Shown here: positions 10,315-24,529 of the stretch, piece by piece
Layout: the number at the start of each line of letters is the position of its first letter
How positions within the stretch are numbered: position 1 is the first letter of the stretch
Origin: Nephromyces sp. MM_2019
Lineage: Eukaryota; Apicomplexa; Aconoidasida; Nephromycida
Direction of reading: 5' to 3'
Length of the DNA stretch: 49,440 bases
Assembly: GCA_015657535.1 (NCBI GenBank)
Contig: JADHZB010002024.1
Span: 1-49,440 of the forward strand
Made by a program: the position numbers and the translations under genes
The notes under the pieces: model-generated
What the model was told of the DNA's origin: nothing
Seen by the model: only the letters and a program-made list of their open reading frames with translations
Databases searched by the model: none

Positions 10315-13300
10315 TTATTTTAGGTTAATTAATTTTTGATCTTTGAAATCAGGCGATAATGGTAAATCCAAGTTTAGTGAATTCAAATTTCCGGGTGATT
10401 CAGACTCAAAATCTAAAGAAAATGTAGATAGTTCTGTGATAATTTTCAAATAAGTATTTGCTTTTTAAAAATCTAAATAAGCTTTGTATTACAAATTTTC
10501 ATTTTCATAATAGTTAAAAATAAATAACCTTTTGGACTTGAGTTGTCAAGTTTACGGATCAATTCTTGTAATTCAAATGTTATATCTTGGGTCATATAAC
10601 TTTTATAAAGATCATCTTTATTATTCCTGTTTATCTTAGATATATTTTTTAGGTAGTCGAAATTGCTTTGAGACTGCATTAGGGGTGCAGTATTGGAATC
10701 AAATATGTAATCTGAGCCTTCATTTTCACTGTTTTGAGGGTTTATTAATTTATTATCTTTTTCAGCAAAATGTGTTGATGTAAATTGATCCAATATTCTA
10801 TAATTTTTTGATTCTGACTCAATATATGAGTTATTTTCAAGGATTGGGGTTTTTTCTATCCCGGGTTTTATTTGATTGTCAAACTTAATGCTATTGATTC
10901 CGTTATAAGAGTTAGCTTTGGAGCAGGAAATTTGTTTATCTTTATAGTTTAAAGAATACAGTGCTGATTGATTGATATCATTGGGGCTATAAAATCTTGT
11001 AAAATCAGTGTTATCAGGGTATTTGAAAGTTTTTTCAAGATGAGTTTCCACTCGCTGGATAGAGTTGTTGGGGCATTCTCTTGGCGGTATTATTTTCTCT
11101 GTGCTTTAAATAATATAAAAGGGTGTGTTTATACCATCTAATATTGTTAATACAAATATTTTAAAGAAGACCTACGTTTCTCGATTATTTGTGAGTATGA
11201 ATCTATCCAAATTATTCATATTTTCATGATGTTTTTGCATTATTTCTTGATTTGATTGGCTGTTTAAAACTTTGTCCAAATGATTCAATTGTTCTATATA
11301 ATCATTTTGTATCGAAGGTTTAAAGTCTAAATGCATAATTTATGAAAGAAAAGAATTCAGATGGAGGCTTGAAATATTTATTCGTTAGCTAAAATGAACA
11401 AGATTTTCTAGTACATTATATTCTTGTTTTAAATAATTTTTATAATAAACAATACAACTTATATCTACTTACCAATCTTTTGCCCTATAACATCAGAAGC
11501 TCTTTTAGAGGAACATATTTCTATTTCTAATTGTCCAATGTAGTTGTTATTGTTATTGATTGAATTAACATGCAATATTTCATGATATTTCTGAGTTTTA
11601 TTAGGGTGAATCAATATGTATGTACACCCTCTCAAAGTCCATCCCAAAGGTATGGAAAATTCATCAATCTTAAATGGGAAATCTAAATTTGTAGGGTTTT
11701 GACTGCTTTTATCAAATCGAAATTCCCATAATGAAAATCTAAATAAAACTTGTGAATTCTTAAAAATATCATGAGTTAATGAAGGTGATAAGGAAATCTT
11801 AGTATCGAAACTTGGGTCAGTTTCAAATTTTTTAACAGGTGTTGAACCAACTTCATAGAATGAACTTGTGAGCCTTTGAGGCATTAGATCATTAGAAGGA
11901 GAAAATAATCCTACAGTTATGAATGCATTAGGTAAAAAATTGTTATAAGTTGAAATATTGATACCTCTCCTTATAAATATATCTAATAAACCATCTTTTA
12001 AAGTAGTTAGATCATTGGCTGTATGATTTATTTTTGAACTAATTTGTACATTCATCTCAGTTTTTGGAGCTATAGGTATATAAGAATTAAGCATTGTTGG
12101 CTTATCAAATTCTATACTTTTGAAAATCTCAAGAGATGTTTCAAACATATCTAAATTCTTATTAGATAATGTTTGTATTGTCCAACCCTGTAAAACTTTA
12201 ATATCTTTATACACATTAAATAAGTCTAATTTAAACACTTCTTTTCGATTCGAAGTTTCAATTAAACGCCATGGCTCCCAATTATATATGAATTGCCACT
12301 CATAGGAGGTGAAGCGTTCAACAGGCTGAGAAGCTGCTTCAAGATATAATCTTTGAAATTCAGTCCAATCCATTAGATATGGCCATGGATTTGTTGATAG
12401 GTAGCTATATAACCACTGAATATTAAACTTTTTTGATATATCTCTCAAAACAATTATATCAAGGATAGGTTGGAAATAAATTTTATTCCCATTATGATTG
12501 GGGCAGGATAAACCAGATATATTTTCCTTGAGGAATTCTATAGTGTCATTCATTTGATTCGACCTGAATTGAATTAAAAAATGTATGTTTAATATGAATG
12601 CTATTACTTAGATTTTTCATTTTTGTAAATAAGGAGAACAGATAAAGGGTGTTATTTACCTCAAGAAATTTTGAAAATCATCTGATCTTATCCATCCATA
12701 TTTTACACGATCTATCATTTCTTTAGTGAAATTAACTTCTTTACACATACAAAAATTCTTCCATTTTGAGACATGTGTAGCCTCAACCTTTGGGTTATCT
12801 GATACCTTCCAATCATCAATGTTATTGTATGGGCAAAAGATTATGCCAGAGGGTAATAGATCGAGTGGTGGGTAGAGTTTCAATAATGAGTGCTTATTAT
12901 TTGGTTTCCCAAGTGAAATTGATGTGTACATAACCAATTTACCTATATAATTCAACTCATTTGGTTGGTTCTTATACAAGTAGATAGGTATATAATGTGT
13001 ACAAGATTCATGAGGTAATACAGAAGAAGGGATACTGTAAGAAATGTATCCTATATCATGTGTAGTATCCTTCAATTTCAAAGTTACTTCAATATCGAAG
13101 AGACTTGTTTGATCATTCCTAAGACATGTGTAGAAAGTATATATAAAAATTTGGTACTCAAATTTTGTTAATGTAAACTTACACAATGGTGTAGATAGAT
13201 TTGAAATTGGTCTCATATCTGAGTAGGTGTGAATTGTTCGAATTGTTTGTGATCCAGTCATCATAGTTATTACTATATGAAAATGGCCCAATATTATTCC

Positions 13301-15696
13301 TAATTATAGGGTCATTTTCTTGTGTGCTATACAGTGGAGTCTGTGTGTGTAAATAGATAGATTTATTCGAGTTGTTACTAAATGTGTCAATATGAGATTT
13401 CTTGAGGTATAATTCCTTTATAAAAAGCTCTAGTGTATCTGTATTAGGATTTAGTAATTGTTTATGATTTTCTATATGTATCTCATCTGTGAGTGTATTT
13501 GATAAATTTTGTATATATTCATCCCACTCTTTGAGATGAATGCTGTTGACTACCAAATTTGAAGGATGTATAATTGTGTACAATCCTGGTGCATTAAAGT
13601 CAATCTTCTCACTTTTCTCACTATTATGATGAATGGTTAGGTGGATGAAATTTTTCTAAAGTATAATACAATATGTAAGAATCATTTTACACATATAAAC
13701 GGAAAAAAATTATTTTGAAAATATATCAGATAAGTAGTTCATGTGTGCATATAATTCATATAAACGTTTTTTATATATAGTTGGTAATTATAAGATACAC
13801 ATTACTAGTAATTTAAAAGAAATTAAGCGTAAATACAGAAAATCTAGACAAAGGGTTAATAGGTTTTGCTTAAAAATAAAGGTTTCAAATATTCTAATCA
13901 AGCACAAATTGAAATTAGGTCTTCACATTTTAGATGCCAATATATATTGTTAAATATATATATATATAAAAGTAAATAGATTCATTTAAATATATTTATA
14001 TATGTATACACACGAAATATAGTAAATGAATACACACCTCAGTAGAATGATAATTAATTTTTGGTTGATTTGATGGGTCATAGCTTAAAAAGGGTAAATA
14101 AGTTTCCCAACCTTGTAGTGTGTTAGGTGCCCAACGGTGTGTAAGTTCACGAAATGAAATTTTAGTGAAAAATAAACAATAATTTGTGTGTGAGTGATAA
14201 ATTTCAAACCTAAGGAATTCTTCTAAATTATATTGTTTTAAGCTTAAGTATTGTAGTTGATCTTGCCAATCAAAAAATGTGTGATCAAAACATAAATCTA
14301 ATGATATGGGCTGTTTATTATATATATTGAATGTATGTGTCTCATAATTACAATCACTAAGTCTAATCATATACCTCAATCTGATAGGTATGGGTTGAAT
14401 AGTTAGATTATTATATATATCTGACATGTCCAGATTGAGTGTGTGTAATTTTATACGAATTGCATGTTGATAAAAAGCCTTAAATGTGCAACAAATTGAC
14501 ATAGGATGATAAATATAATTTGATCTGGTGGACTCTGTGTGCGGGTTAGATTGTATACTTTCATATTGATTTATACTTAAACTTGGAATTGTATGATGTG
14601 TAGTTGAGATAAGATTAGTATGTAGGTTAGGTAAGATATTTGTACTAGAAAATTTATTAGAATTTAAGTGTGTATCATGGTTTGAATTTCTTTCCAAGTT
14701 AAAAAGTGTGCAAGAAGTTGCTTTTAGGGGTCCTATGGGTTGTGTATATAAATCTGCTTGGTGAGTAGGATCTTCTATTTGATTATTTTTCCTAAATCTT
14801 GCAGATAATGAACGTTGTATATATAATGAATTGTCTTTACACGTGTCCAATAACAATTGAATTTCTTGAGGAGGTAAATTTTCATCTTCAAGGAGTTTAG
14901 AAATAATAGAAAACGTCCAAGTCTGTGTTTTTCCATTTATTTCTGATAAACTTTTAGTAAAATTTTGATCACATCCTAATTTTGTTATATTGGGTTTTGT
15001 AACTAAAGTTGGGTCTGATGTGTGTGTAGATTCAATTGAATGATCTAGGTTAGTGTGTGTAACATTGTTATAGATTTCTGAAATGAAGTTTGTAGGGTTG
15101 CTATCCTCTTTTTCAATTGATAAGTGATCAATCTCATTGATTAAATATTGACAATTTTCATAACTTATTTCATTTCCCTGTATATACACATATACGTATA
15201 TAAGTATACTTATATACCAAAAGATTAATAATAATTATATATATATATGTTTATTTATATATAAAATATGTATAAACGTTCTAATTTTTTAAATATCATA
15301 CTGGTTACTTGTATAAAGTTATACATACATATTATATAATTACAGACCTTTAGGGGACATTGATTAGATATAAGCAAGATCCATATATCTACCAATTTGG
15401 GGCTAATCACATACTCAAGTAAAGCAGAAGTTGATGTATTACACATATTTTCTTTAAATTCTTCTAATTTGATAAAAAATGAATTTTTAAATAGAATAGG
15501 GCATATTAATTTCAAATATTTTGTTTGAAATTGTAATAATTTTCTAAATTCATCAAACTTGAGCTGAAATTGATTGCTTAATTCAAGTGTAGGATTGTTG
15601 ATTGATGTGTGTGTTTGAAATTGACTATATAAATTGTTCAGGTTAGTCTTGAGTAGTATCCTCGGAGTATTATGATCTGTTATTTTTTCAAATGCC

Positions 15697-15729
<33 letters not shown>

Positions 15730-18700
15730 GTGTATGTGCATATCTATAAAGAAATGTGTGTGTATGTCTATATATAAAAATATGTGTGTATGTCTAGATA
15801 TATATGTATGCGTTCCTGAAGAGAAAATGGAATATTAATTGTTGGTATGGTGTGTGTATATACACATCTCTATCCATATAAGTATCTAAAAGTATTTACA
15901 TACATATTAAATATATACACATGATACCTTTACATAAGATAATTGATGAGATTTTATCCACAGAAAAACGTTTATAAACAATGCTATAAGTTCATTCAAC
16001 CATATTTCCTTTGTTTCATCATCACCTCTATAAAACTTGGAAAATATCATTTCAAACTCATCTTCTATATATTTAGGATATGTGTTTATTTGTGTGTAAG
16101 TGTAGGGCCCAAGCTGACTCATTATATCTATAAATGTAGTTAGTTTGTGTGTATCTTCTCTATGTTTATCTATCTTTATAATTGGTATGAAATAACCAAA
16201 TAGTTCTTGTAGAGAAATATACAATTTAATTGATCGGGTTACATATCTCCATTCCTTAATCTATATTCGTATATGACAGGATGTGTGTGTGGGTGTGTAG
16301 TAATATAAATATATTTCGAAATCAATTATATACATAGGGACATATGAATATTGTAAATATGTTTATATGTGTATGTTTGAATATATAAGTTTTCATGTAT
16401 CTGTACAGATAATTAGAGATTTATGTGTATAAATTGGATGTGTGACTAATTTCATTTATTGAGGATATTATGATTAAAGTATCAACGGTGTACTCTATAT
16501 TCATAAGAGCTAGGGGGAAATGATACAATCAATCTACACGTTACACACTTACTGTGTGATTGATTGGAGGATTTTCAAATATTATTTTGTGTGTATAATA
16601 ATATATGTAATTAAAATAATTAGAAATAGAATTATTCAATTCCTCCATGAAATTATAATCCAATTGAGTCCTTGTGTGGGTATACCTTGTATATAGGTGC
16701 AATTAACAATGTGCAAATGTATATATAAATTATAAATAAGTATAGATGTTTATGTTTACATGTTTTATCAAACACACAGCTTTAGTCATTTTTATGTTTT
16801 CTATAGATAATCCCATTATAGACATACACATACGCATATACACACACATACACACACACATACAGGCACATACACACGCAAACATACATATACGCACATA
16901 TACACACACGCACAGATAAATGTACATGAATACACAAATACACTCACACCTATAATAAAATAACATAATCTTACCTATCAATTAAGCAGAGCCAATCTAA
17001 TTTTGAAAAGGATGCAAAATTATAACCAAACTTTTGAATAATTTCATCAAATGTTAATTCATCAAAAACGTTAACGATTTCATTAAAATTATAACCTTTT
17101 TGAATAATTTCAATAAGTAGGCTTGACCTTATATTTTCACTTAAATGTGTCCAAAATTTATAATTTTTTCTCAAATGTGTGTGTAAGTGTGTTACCATTT
17201 CATGTGTAATATTTGTATTGTTTGATAAATTTTTTGAAAAATTGTGTGTAAAATTTGAAAGATGAAACATACAGGAAAATGGTGAAATAAATGATACAAT
17301 ATTAGCTGTATCTACAGGTTTACATAAATGTGAGAATAGATCTTCAAAGGTTAGTTTATATAAAATTAATGGATAATAATATACAATCTTTTGTGTATCT
17401 ATCTCTGTGTGAGTATTGGTTTGAGGTTGTGTAATTGACTGTGGATGTGTGTTTAATGTAGTGTGCGTATCAACTGGAGAGTGTGTATCAACACTAATAT
17501 TAAGGGCTTTAGCTAAGGTTAAGTCATTCTCCTCAGTTGGCATATATTGGTGTGTTATGTTATTAGGAAAAAAATCATGGAATGTGTGTATATTGGGATG
17601 AAAATCATAAATATGTTTTAACACATCCTCATAATAGATAATATGTGGTGTGTTATAATCCATAAAATCAAACCAGGTATGAAAAATAGATAAATTATAA
17701 TTGTCTTTGTAATCCATTACACACTTGGTAAAATCATAACGCCTGATTTCTTGCCCGGGCTTGGATTGTGATATACACAAGTCACCCTCAAAATCTATAT
17801 TGTTAGTATATATCTTTGATTTAAACTCCATTGTATACACATATATCAACTGTGTAAATAATAATATTAAATTATTAAGTTGTTGAGCAGAAAATGAGCA
17901 ATTGAATGTTTTTGGTATTTTCTTCCATTTTTGTATGATTACACTGAAATATTCATAATATACAATAAATTAATAAATTGTTTTATGTGTAATATATATA
18001 TATATATATGATTTTTAAGTATAGGTGATGAGATTTGGTGATTTAAATACTAATACATTGTTTAATGTGCTTCATAGGTTAGATTTAAATATTTAATTTT
18101 ATGCATTTTTTTTATGTTTGAAATGTTTACTAAGCTATATAAATATAATTATAATGTGTATGAAATATCATAAGAGTTATAAAAACAAAAAAAATTTCTT
18201 GTTCTTCGTTTAATAAAAAGACAAGTGTGATAATTAAATATCTTTGGAAATATATAATATATAAAATTTTGTACAATTATGATAGCATACTCATTATTAT
18301 TAATAGGTGAATTTGTGTGTATTAGCTCCCATCCAAGTATACAGTAATTTGGCCAATAATATAATGAAATAGCATGATGACATATATCCATCCAAATATA
18401 TAATTTGTTGTAAGTATAATTCTCTTGATATTTTATAGTGCGATTTAATATATGAAAAATGAAATAAAATTTGCTAGCGTGCGTATGGGGCAAGTTCATT
18501 TTTTTTAATAGCTGTTTAGTATTTAAATATATAATACATATATATGTGTATATATATTAAAGTTTAGATTAATTTATATAAATGTTTGTATATATTTATG
18601 TATGTTTTGATTAATATATGCATATATATGTGTTTAAGTGTTTTTATATATGTGTTCAATTCAATACATATTTGTATATATATATATATATGTCTGTGTG

Positions 18701-21699
18701 TGTATATGTATGTGCGTTTATATTAATAAATTTGTATAGATATTCATAGATATAATTAGATAATCATCAACATTTATTTGTGTATTGTATAGTATATTAT
18801 TATGTGTTAATGAGTGTAAATAAGTAGTGTTAAGGATAGCTTAAGTATACACATCTTGTTGTTTAGGAATATTGATAGTATGTAAATAATAAGGGGATTG
18901 ATTATAGTTCTAACCTGAGTGAAACTTTCTGGGTATATAAAATCTGATTGATTAAGGTTTAATTCCTTAAGAGATTGACAAAACTCTGTGTAGGATAGTG
19001 GGATTGATTGTATTAATGCCATCCAATCATGCTCATTATCAAATTTATTCTCATCAGTCCAGATATATTCTCCACATTTTGAAAAATATTTCAAAAAACG
19101 TGAAAATTCCATGAAATTCCATCTTGGTTTATTCAATATTGGATCAGTATTAATACTTATATTCTGAAGTAATAATATTGCTATCAAACTTAATTTAATA
19201 ATTCTATATAGTGTTTGTAAAATTAGATACAATCAAAAAGGGTATATCTGTGTATATACACATGTATAATTATATAGTTATTCTATACATAATTTACAAT
19301 ATATATATATATATATAATTGTACATTGAACACTAAGAAGACAATCATATTGGTTATTCTAGGGCTATATGTCAGTAAAATTCTGTACGTTTATGTAGGG
19401 AGGTGTGTGTGTGTACAAGATTATGTATGTATGTGTAGGATTATGTGTGCATGTATTAGATTACCTGTTCATCATCTAAACATAAGTTTTGAAAGGTTTG
19501 TAAACAAATCAAACTATCAATAGAAGATGTTTCATCTTTGTGTGCAACAAAAAAACAAAACAAACAAAAACTTGGTATCATTTGGATATATTTTCGAAAG
19601 TTAAGTTTATCTATCTCCTTTAACTTGCAATGACTGACAGTGTTTAATTTTTTATCAAAATTCACTAATTTTACAAATTCTTGATGTTTTTCCTTATAAA
19701 TGGGTGTATACGCATGTGACTCAAATAGTTGTATAAAGAGTTTGCTATCAATGATATATAGATAATGTGGAAACTCGTCAAATTTATATATGCGTGTAGC
19801 TACAGTGTAATTTTCTTTCTTGTAATCATCCTTAGAGATGAATGTAAGGAAATATGAGCAAGCATAACTGAGTATATAATGAGGTATAGGTAGTAGTAAG
19901 CTAACTAGAAAATCAAAGAATTTCTTATGAGGTACATAACCAAAATTATAGCTCTCAAAGAATGAAGAAAATTTATATAAATAATATTGCTTATTTATAC
20001 AACATAATATATCAAATAAATTGATAACTGCATCATAGGAAGTTTCCATAAACATTTCTTTAAATAGACTCTCAAAATGTTTTTCAATATCATCGATAAT
20101 TATCTGTAATTCGGGGATGTCTATGGTAAGGAGTTGTGAGTAGTCACAATGTGTGTGGTCTTCGAAATAGCAGCTTAACATGAAATTAAAGGAAGAAGTA
20201 GCAGGTGTAGGGTAAACTGTAAAACCAAGATCTAGCCAAAATTGTATACATATCAAAGGCATCAAATAATGAGTAAGGATTGGGAAATCCCGATTAATTT
20301 CTTTATACTTCTCCTTTAGCCGCTGAAATGCAAATCTGAAATCATTTCTTAGCTGTAATTCATCAACGTTATGCCTCATATATAAGAAATGTAGTGGGTT
20401 GAGGGGTGAAGTACAATCAAATAAGTGTGTATGTATTTTCTTAAAAAGATTTTTCTTAAAATTTGGATTGTTTATTGTTATATGTTGGAGATAATCAGGG
20501 ATACCCATTTCAGCTAAGAAATCATTACAGAAAATCGAATTAAACTCTATTTGGTCACTCTTATTTACACAATTTGGAGATGAAATGTGTGATGTATTCA
20601 CTCCTTTGGCTGTATAAGTTCTAGGTGAGATAAGTTGATCACATACAGAAGGGTGTATTGATGCTATCGATTTACTTTCACTCACCACTTCCTTCTCAGC
20701 TACATGCTTGTTGTAAAATTGTGTGTATTCCTCAATATAATCTGAAAAATTAACTAACGAAACGTCCATATTAACATAATTTTGGAAATCGTTATTTAAT
20801 TTTAGCTTAGGATTTAGGTGATCCAAATGATTATGCATATAAGACCGGCTGATGACATTAATTTGCTGTTCATTGATTCTGCCAATTTTGATCTCATTAT
20901 AAAGTATATCTTTCAATGTGTGTATGAATGCGTAGGCTGTGATATAGTGCGGTGTGTTGTGTTTGATATATCTAGAAAATCGATTCTCCAAGCAGGCTGG
21001 AGACCACCCTAATTCAAATAACTTGTTAAAAATTACTTCATTCAAATCACGACCTTCTATACACACTTTTTCACCTGATAATGCACACAGCCCAAGGAGG
21101 TGAGAAAAAAAAGGTAGATCAATATCTTCACAGGATTCTTTCTTGATCAATTGATAGACTTTAGAAAATGGAGTTGACTGAATTGACAAACCAGGTTGTA
21201 AATGTGTAAGGATTGGAGAAGAATTGGGGCTCAAATTTTGTATAAAAGATATGAATGTATCTAAATTGATTTGAAATATAGCTGAATTACGAAGAGATTG
21301 GATTTGTTGTATCAATTCAAAAATTTTTAAATCATACTCCTTACAAAAATTTTCAATTAGTTCTATTACTTCTTTTTCGAGAGAAGTTATATAATAAAAC
21401 AAACTCGTTGTAGGAAATTCGGTTAGTATTTGCTTAGGCTTTAGTGTGTAAGGATGACTAGATATTATACAGCTGTGATCACTCTTTTCGATTGAGAAAT
21501 CTGATATGTGAGCCAATAATGAGTATATAGATAGTTTTGAAAGTCCATAGCTTGCTAATAGATCCTCAGCTTCATACCTAAATGATGAATATATGTTGAA
21601 ATATGTAGGGCATTCAAAATTGTGCCAAGTTTGAAAAAAATTTCTTATCAAAAAGGAAAATGTGTGTTGTGCTAGCAAGGTTAGGTATGAAGAAATCAT
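10315..21699 (-). CDS. Giant unrecognised protein with EF-hand-like and C2-like segments, 14 exons
   Basis: Not recognised as a named family. Fourteen exons with consistent phases give 2826 aa: 21699-19465, 19163-18915, 18511-18291, 17943-16975, 16670-16553, 16260-15928, 15695-15348, 15177-14038, 13655-13183, 13118-12660, 12563-11473, 11326-11176, 11103-10529, 10433-10315. Residues 1-1500 are helical and carry repeated second-helix EF-hand-like patterns (LSIYSLLAHI, WNFMEFSRFLKYF, LSYTEFCQSLKEL, LTFDEIIQKFG, later MDWTEFQRLY), but no clear calcium loop. Segments near 1720-1870, 2030-2120 and 2440-2540 look like C2 beta-sandwiches (for example IGYISYSIPSSVL, then YIGKLVMYTSI). The last 270 residues are polar and probably disordered. 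No signal peptide or membrane span is obvious. Start is uncertain: it may continue from the neighbour at 24529. The function is unknown; domain calls are inference. Confidence 0.75.
16820..16950. repeat. CA-rich intronic tract
   Basis: Imperfect (CA)n with ATAC and CGCA words inside the 304-nt intron between exons 4 and 5 of the giant gene (16671-16974). Smaller TA/TG tracts occupy other introns of this gene, for example near 15710-15730, 18000 and 18670-18720. Confidence 0.8.
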
Positions 21700-21774
21700 A
21701 TAACATTGATATATTTTGTTTTACATTGTTTTTTGGAATTTAAATCATTATATATAAACGTTCAGAATTATTTT

Positions 21775-21905
21775 TAATATATTTTAAGTAATAAATACGG
21801 AATAATAATGAATTAATAAATAATAAAGAAATAAATAAATAATAAATTAATAAAGAATAAATTAATAAATATATAAGTTAGTAAGTAAAAAATAATATAT
21901 ATTAA
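21775..21905. repeat. AT-rich AATAAATTAATAAA-type repeat
   Basis: Low-complexity tract built from AATAAA and TTAATAAA words, almost without G or C. It lies between the two C2-like coding blocks, either as a promoter/terminator spacer between two genes or within one long intron. Confidence 0.75.
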
Positions 21906-21948
21906 GTAATTTATCTTGAAGCTATGAAATTATGATTGAAAATTGTAA

Positions 21949-24529
21949 TTACTTTGGAATATGTTTGATGTCTGTACATACATCCCACTGTTTGATCTTT
22001 AAGATAGATAGATTTCTTGCTTTTCTCTTGAGCAAACAACGATGTGCATTTGATAATTCATTTAATTGGCTATTCTCCCTTTCTCTTATCATATTTTCAC
22101 CTTTTAAATTTTGTATTGTACTGTGGTTAGTTGGGAGTTTTGAATTATCTATACCAGAAAATCGCGGGTCGTTATAAAATTCTTGTAGCTGCTTTAATGA
22201 GCCCGAAATTAAGCATACTCTACATTTACCAACTTCAACTTGTGATGACTTGTTGTATATTGTATGTGGTGCGTCAGATAGTATATTAAAGTGATTTAAG
22301 TATGTAAATGATTCGTGTATAACTGGGAGATTAGGTATTGCAAGTTTAATTAAACCCATGAAACCATTATCTTCTATACCTGATTTATCTTTTTCTGTCG
22401 ACTTATAAAATTCAATGTTTATCTCAGTCAATTCTGAAATTTTATCCAGTGTTGTAGTGTGGGTATGTTGTAGCCAATGAGGATCATTTGAAATCACAAA
22501 TAATTTAAATGTTTTGTCTTTATCTAATTCCATATCAAGTGTATGAGACTGAATTACTTGATTTGTATGTAGTCTGCAGAGACAATACACGTTTTTGGCT
22601 TCTGTGTTGAATTCCAAAAGTTCAGCAACATAAATTGCCAGATGTATAGGGATAACCTCTTTATTCTTCAAATCTTATATTAAAATAGCAAAAATAAATA
22701 TAAAGTGTATCCATTAGATTTGATTAGGAAATTCATAAATTATAACAAGCCTGACGTTGTTTTAATTGTATTCACCTGGTTGGTTTGAGTCTAAATTTGG
22801 CGGATTATTAACATCTGTGGTTACCTTAATAACTTTCTGGGCATGATCAGGTAATTGGATTACATTATGTATTTTATCAGCAATCAAAGGATTAATAATA
22901 GGCCCATCTGAATCCTTGAGTGAGATTATCAAATATAATTGCCCAATTAAAACTCCGTCTAATGGATTCGGTTTCATCTTGCTGTTTAGGAATTGTGTTC
23001 CTCTCATATTTACCTTTAATTTTACTACCTGACTATATATATAATTTTGAAGCTTTTATATGTTAATAAACGAAAAAAGGAATAAGATTCACCCGTCCAA
23101 AAGTTTTGGTTTATTCCAAAAAATTGAACCAGTAGCAAATTTATTGCAGTGGGTTGATAGTCCTTTAACTGTATTTGGTGGATAACCATTAAGATCTATG
23201 TTATTTTGTTTGGATTTTTTTTCATTGATTCTTGAGCCCTTAGATTCATAATAGCAACTAAGTATAATTGGATGCTTATTGAGTGTTTCCAATTTCCCAT
23301 CATGTGGGAACAATTTGAATTGAATTTGGTTATTAAATACAAGTTGTGACTTTTGTATCAAGTCTTGAGGTCTAATTATGATTGTTTCTACCTGGGGAAA
23401 ATTTTGCAAAAAAAAATTATGATATCCAAATTTGAATAAACATATAATATAAGTACGTCGTGAGAGGAATCTGGAGTAGATTTGATCTTGCAATCTTTAA
23501 CGTTTGATTTCACAGAAGCAGTAACAGTTAGATATATTTTGGTTGTGTCATTGAGTGCTTGTAAGCCTTTTGTATTGAGCTCAATGTGAAAAATTGTAAG
23601 CATAAGATTGCAGTGAGGTTTATCAATTTCCTCGGGCTCATAAGCTTCACCCTGGAAACTTTCGCTACTAAAATTTTCTTTCAGAGATGAGCTATAATCA
23701 AGTTGTGATAATTCATATTGAGGGGTAGTTTGAACTAAACTGTAGTCGTTAGTTTTAGGTTGGGAGCTATTCTCTTTCGTTTCGCTGTCTACAATAATTA
23801 CCCCATTACATTTGTCTACATATGTCTTATCTATCTCAGAGTTGTGGGGAGATATGGTTTTCGTATCGAACCTAAAATTCGAAATTGTTGGGCAGGCCTT
23901 GTTCAGAGGGTCTAATAAAAGTAGGCTCTCAAGCTGTAAAAAAAGTAGGTTTTTTTAAGTGCTTATAACTAATAGTACAAAATGATAAGTTGTGTTTATC
24001 TGACTTAAGTATATTGTTGATAATTTATTTACCTGTAGCTTCAAATCTGGTTCAAGGTCTGATGAGTTGATCTTTTCATTTGATTGCTGATCTTCTGCTT
24101 CTAATTTTGTGTTATATAAAAAAAGTTTACCTTAGTTTTATGATCTAAATCTTAACCCTTAGATATAAGGAATTGTAATCAAAAAAGCTTAGCTTCTAGC
24201 GATACTTATCGATTTACCTTGGGACGCTTCACGATCATTATCCAAATCTTGGTCATAAATCACCCTTTCATAGTCACATTCTTTATAAAGGTTAATTTCC
24301 TTCTCTAAACTATCAACGGCTTCCAGATAATTGGTATGAATTTTTTCTAAAATGGTTTGGCTCTTAATACTTCCTGTATTCATTCCAAAAAATCAAAAGG
24401 ATTTGCTTAGCACTATTAACTTTGTTTCATCATCTGTATACCTGATTCTAGTATTGACTGTAGAAATGATGATTCATCTCCTTCTGGTCTTAAGGGTCTT
24501 AAGCTTTTAATCATAAGTTCTTCCTCCAT
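21949..24529 (-). CDS. Unrecognised C2-domain-like protein, 7 exons
   Basis: Seven exons with consistent phases: 24529-24442, 24373-24218, 24100-24033, 23933-23457, 23391-23093, 23032-22776, 22673-21949; 689 aa to a TAA. It starts MEEELMIKSLRPLRPEGDES and has an acidic, coiled-coil-prone N-terminus (about residues 30-75). From about residue 190 two C2-like beta-rich segments follow: the first opens MLTIFHIELN, the second IPIHLAIYVAELLEF and ends GFMGLIKLAI. No aspartate pattern for calcium binding is evident. A GTAATT at 21952 could act as a donor, with an in-phase acceptor at about 21650, joining this to the next gene (about 3,500 aa in all). The similar architecture makes a single gene possible. 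I do not recognise a family; ciliary and centriolar C2 proteins are the first to compare. Confidence 0.72.

Noticed and set aside
13741..13953. 70-residue plus-strand open frame
   Set aside because: It lies inside an intron of the minus-strand giant gene (13656-14037) and has no recognisable features.
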